A stretch of DNA of 64,000 nt from Herbidospora sakaeratensis (GTDB lineage: Bacteria; Actinomycetota; Actinomycetes; Streptosporangiales; Streptosporangiaceae), in the NCBI RefSeq assembly GCF_001570525.1, contig NZ_BBXC01000020.1, positions 143,372-207,371 on the forward strand, written 5' to 3'. Position numbers and translations under genes: made by a program. Positions 61,988 to 64,000 of this stretch are shown piece by piece. Positions within the stretch are counted from its first letter, which is position 1; every line of letters begins with the position of its first letter. The notes under the pieces were generated by a model, which was given only the letters and a program-made list of their open reading frames with translations, was not told the origin of the DNA and ran no database searches.

Positions 61988-62353
61988 ATGGCGTGCCGTA
62001 TCAGTGAACTGGTGATCGACTGTCGCGACCCCGAGGCGCTGGCCGCGTTCTGGTGTGAGGTGCTCGGCTACGTCGTCGTCGGGCGCGAAGAAGGCTTCAT
62101 CGAGATCGGCCCCGACGACGAGGGCCACCGGCCGGGGATCGTGCTCAGCGCCAGCGACGATCCGAGGTCCGGGAAGCTGCCGCTGCACATCGACGTGAGC
62201 CCGACCGACCGCGACCAGGACGCCGAGCTGGAGCGCCTGCTGGCCCTCGGCGCCAAGCCCGCCGACGTCGGCCAGACGGGCGAGGAGAGCTGGCACGTGC
62301 TGGCCGATCCCGAGGGCAACGAGTTCTGCCTACTCCGCACCCGGGTGAGCTGA
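61988..62353 (+). CDS. VOC-family (glyoxalase-like) protein
   Basis: A 121-residue vicinal-oxygen-chelate fold protein: CRISELVIDCRDPEALAAFWCEVLGY (first beta-alpha unit), IGPDDEGHRPGIVL, LPLHIDVSPTD and the C-terminal HVLADPEGNEFCLL. It matches the small glyoxalase-like domain group of actinomycetes, often cytoplasmic detoxification or resistance-type proteins; metal ligands are not complete enough to predict activity. A TAGCAC element close to the ATG might be a leaderless -10. Last 24 bases overlap the convergent DinB gene. Confidence 0.88.
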   Translation: MACRISELVIDCRDPEALAAFWCEVLGYVVVGREEGFIEIGPDDEGHRPGIVLSASDDPRSGKLPLHIDVSPTDRDQDAELERLLALGAKPADVGQTGEESWHVLADPEGNEFCLLRTRVS

Positions 62354-63076
62354 CCTGGCCAGCCGGACGAGGTCACGTTCGGCGAACCGGCGGTGCTCGC
62401 AGTACTCCCGCAGCACCACCCGCAGGCAGTGGCCGACCGGGTGCGACTCGACGCCCCACGTGGCGATCAGCTCCCCGGTCCGGACCTGGGCGAGGTCGTC
62501 GTCGGTGACCTTCTCGACGACCCCGCGCAGCGTCGCGGTCCGGTCGGCGAACAGGCGTACCGCCTCGGCGTAGGAGACCTCGATCGCCGTGTCGTCCACG
62601 TCGGTCGGCGGCAGGCTGAGGGGGTCGTGCGGCGCCGTCCCGCCGAGGATCAGCCGGCCGACCCAGGTGTCGACGGCGAAGGCGAGGTGCCGCAGCGTCT
62701 CGGCGAACGACCACTCGTCGTCGACCCGCTCGTGCCGGGCCGCCTCGGGCAGCCGCTCGGCCCTGGCCCGGGTCTCGGCCCAGAGACGCTCGACGGTGGC
62801 CAGCATCCGGCGGTAATCGTCGGCCGTCCGGACGGCCCGCAGCTGGACCCGCTCCGGATGCCGCCGATCGAGCTCGGCCGCCACGTAGGCGGTCACGTCG
62901 ACGTCATCGACGACGACCGTGCCGGCCTCCCCGTCGAACCCGGAGATCCGCAACCCGGTCACCTGCGAACCGGCGATGCGCACGTCGGACAGGTCGCATT
63001 CGCGGAAGACCGCGCCGGTGAGATCGGACTGCCGGAAGACCGCACCGCGGAACTCACGCGTGTGGACGTACTCCAT
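62330..63076 (-). CDS. DinB-like protein with N-terminal pentapeptide segment
   Basis: A 248-residue protein. Residues about 8-45 carry a short pentapeptide-repeat-like run (FRGAVFRQSDLTGAVFRECD, LSDVRIAG). The rest is a DinB/YfiT-like four-helix bundle (VERLWAETRARAERLPEAARHERVDDEWSFAETLRHLAFAVDTW), with a late histidine-rich helix (ESHPVGHCLRVVLREYCEHRRFAERDL). The family includes metal-dependent thiol S-transferases (bacillithiol or mycothiol types); the two His in WSFAETLRHLAF and CEHRRFAER are possible ligands. Cytoplasmic. Confidence 0.85.
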   Translation of the reverse strand: MEYVHTREFRGAVFRQSDLTGAVFRECDLSDVRIAGSQVTGLRISGFDGEAGTVVVDDVDVTAYVAAELDRRHPERVQLRAVRTADDYRRMLATVERLWAETRARAERLPEAARHERVDDEWSFAETLRHLAFAVDTWVGRLILGGTAPHDPLSLPPTDVDDTAIEVSYAEAVRLFADRTATLRGVVEKVTDDDLAQVRTGELIATWGVESHPVGHCLRVVLREYCEHRRFAERDLVRLARSAHPGAE

Positions 63077-63138
63077 CGCGCCATTGTCCCTGGGTATGGG
63101 CGAACAGAGGGGACTTTTCCCATCCGAGGGGGCAGATC

Positions 63139-63999
63139 ATGGCGAACCACACCACCCGCCTGCGGGAACTGCTGGCCGCGCCGGAGATCCTGGTCGCGCC
63201 GGGCGCGTACGACGGCGCCGGCGCCCGGCTGGTGCGGGAGCTGGGCTTCCGGGCGATCTACCTGAGCGGCTTCCAGACCTCGGCGAGCCTGCTGGGCCAG
63301 CCCGACGTGGGCTACCTGACGTCGACCCAGATGGAGGCCCGGGTGGCCGTGTTCGCCGAGGTCTCGGGCCTGCCGTTGATCGCCGACGCCGACACGGGCT
63401 ACGGCAACCCGCTCAACGTGCGGCGGACCGTGCGGGCGTACGAGAGAGCGGGCGCGGCGGCCCTGCACATCGAGGACCAGACCTTCCCCAAACGCTGCGG
63501 CCACATGCTGGGCCGCCACGTCGTCGCCCGGGACGACATGATCCAGAAGATCAAAGCGGCCGTCGACGCCCGCGACGACCCCGACTTCGTGATCATCGCC
63601 CGCACCGACGCCCGCACCACCCTGGGCCTCGACGAGGCGATCGACCGCGGCCTGGCCTACCACGAGGCGGGCGCCGACCTGCTGTTCGTCGAGTCCCCCG
63701 AGACCGAGGACGAGATGCGGCGCATCTGCGGAGCCTTCCGGGGCGTGGTCCCCGTCTTGAGCAACCAGATCGAGGGCGGCCGAACACCCCAACTCGCGGC
63801 GGGAGAGCTGGAGGAGATGGGCTACGCCCTGGCGGTCTTCTCGCTGGGGGCGGGGTTCGCGGCGGCAGCGGGCATGCGCGACTACCTGCGGAGCCTGGCC
63901 GCCACCGGCCGGGCCCGGCCCGCGCTGACCTTCGACGAGTTCAACACCCTGATCGGCCTCGACGAGCACGACGCCCTCGAAACCCGCTACAAGACCTAG
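63139..63999 (+). CDS. Isocitrate lyase / PEP mutase family enzyme
   Basis: A 286-residue TIM-barrel enzyme of the isocitrate-lyase/phosphoenolpyruvate-mutase superfamily, complete just before the window end. It holds the DADTGYGNPLNV Mg-binding loop, IEDQTFPKRCGHM with the KRCGH catalytic-cysteine signature, and IIARTDAR. These match 2-methylisocitrate-lyase or carboxyvinyl-carboxyphosphonate mutase types; the length fits the 290-residue PrpB-like group. No methylcitrate-cycle genes are visible next to it, so the C-C bond substrate remains uncertain. A CGAGGGGG ribosome site precedes the ATG. Confidence 0.9.
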   Translation: MANHTTRLRELLAAPEILVAPGAYDGAGARLVRELGFRAIYLSGFQTSASLLGQPDVGYLTSTQMEARVAVFAEVSGLPLIADADTGYGNPLNVRRTVRAYERAGAAALHIEDQTFPKRCGHMLGRHVVARDDMIQKIKAAVDARDDPDFVIIARTDARTTLGLDEAIDRGLAYHEAGADLLFVESPETEDEMRRICGAFRGVVPVLSNQIEGGRTPQLAAGELEEMGYALAVFSLGAGFAAAAGMRDYLRSLAATGRARPALTFDEFNTLIGLDEHDALETRYKT

Positions 64000-64000
64000 C

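Overview
The window is very GC-rich, densely coded DNA from a filamentous-type actinomycete. Pointers are ATGA stop/start overlaps, frequent GTG starts, leaderless TAnnnT promoters, a DUF397 / HTH-DUF5753 pair, F420-type flavoenzyme families, AfsR/SARP-like and ROK regulators, and many secreted multidomain carbohydrate-active proteins. A Streptosporangiales-like genome (Nonomuraea, Streptosporangium or Actinomadura type) fits best; this is inferred from gene content only. No tRNA, rRNA, CRISPR array or intact transposase was seen.

Layout. 1-3153: start of a flavin oxidoreductase, a DUF885 protein and an unknown protein. 3223-4701: a lower-GC patch with a twice-frameshifted gene between 15-bp direct repeats. 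4764-7038: an SDR with a Tat-like N-terminus and a secreted phytase-like esterase domain protein. 7041-13638: a five-gene minus-strand operon made of an AfsR/SARP-like regulator, a P-loop/HEAT-repeat protein, an unknown protein, a VWA+OmpA-type exported protein and a four-helix membrane protein; this is the least understood locus. 13759-15327: DUF397 / HTH-DUF5753 pair and two coupled microproteins.

15514-27452: a secreted sugar-oxidation locus. A giant ThuA + sugar dehydrogenase + PKD/CBM protein is followed by a ROK regulator and then by a two-gene operon carrying the same modules split apart (sugar dehydrogenase; ThuA + DUF1080). The combination suggests extracellular attack on glycans through oxidised (3-keto) sugars.

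27678-31629: a seven-gene ECF41 sigma-factor operon (NAD(P)-binding epimerase, cupin, small acidic protein, alpha/beta hydrolase, ECF41 sigma, an ECF41-like protein lacking region 4, Ohr) preceded by an ECF41-type promoter. 31610-36084: second ROK regulator, lamin-tail secreted protein, PPOX-type flavoenzyme, DUF6461 protein and an MFS exporter. 36314-39847: ABC transporter genes divergent from a histidine kinase/NarL regulator pair across two identical-armed palindromes. 39968-47127: kdp potassium uptake operon (extra 27-aa peptide, kdpF, A, B, C, D) without kdpE.

47091-54157: small secreted protein, GH115 glucuronidase-type hydrolase, an LLM oxidoreductase, an LLM-berberine-bridge fusion and a divergent MarR with two operators. 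54252-63999: secreted beta-propeller-like and TIMP/NTR-like proteins, a stress-type group of small proteins (PRC barrel, DUF4235, DUF2188, hemerythrin), a SpoIIE-type phosphatase, a dihydrofolate-reductase remnant, a duplicated phytase-like esterase domain protein, a VOC protein, a DinB-like protein and an isocitrate lyase/PEP mutase family enzyme.
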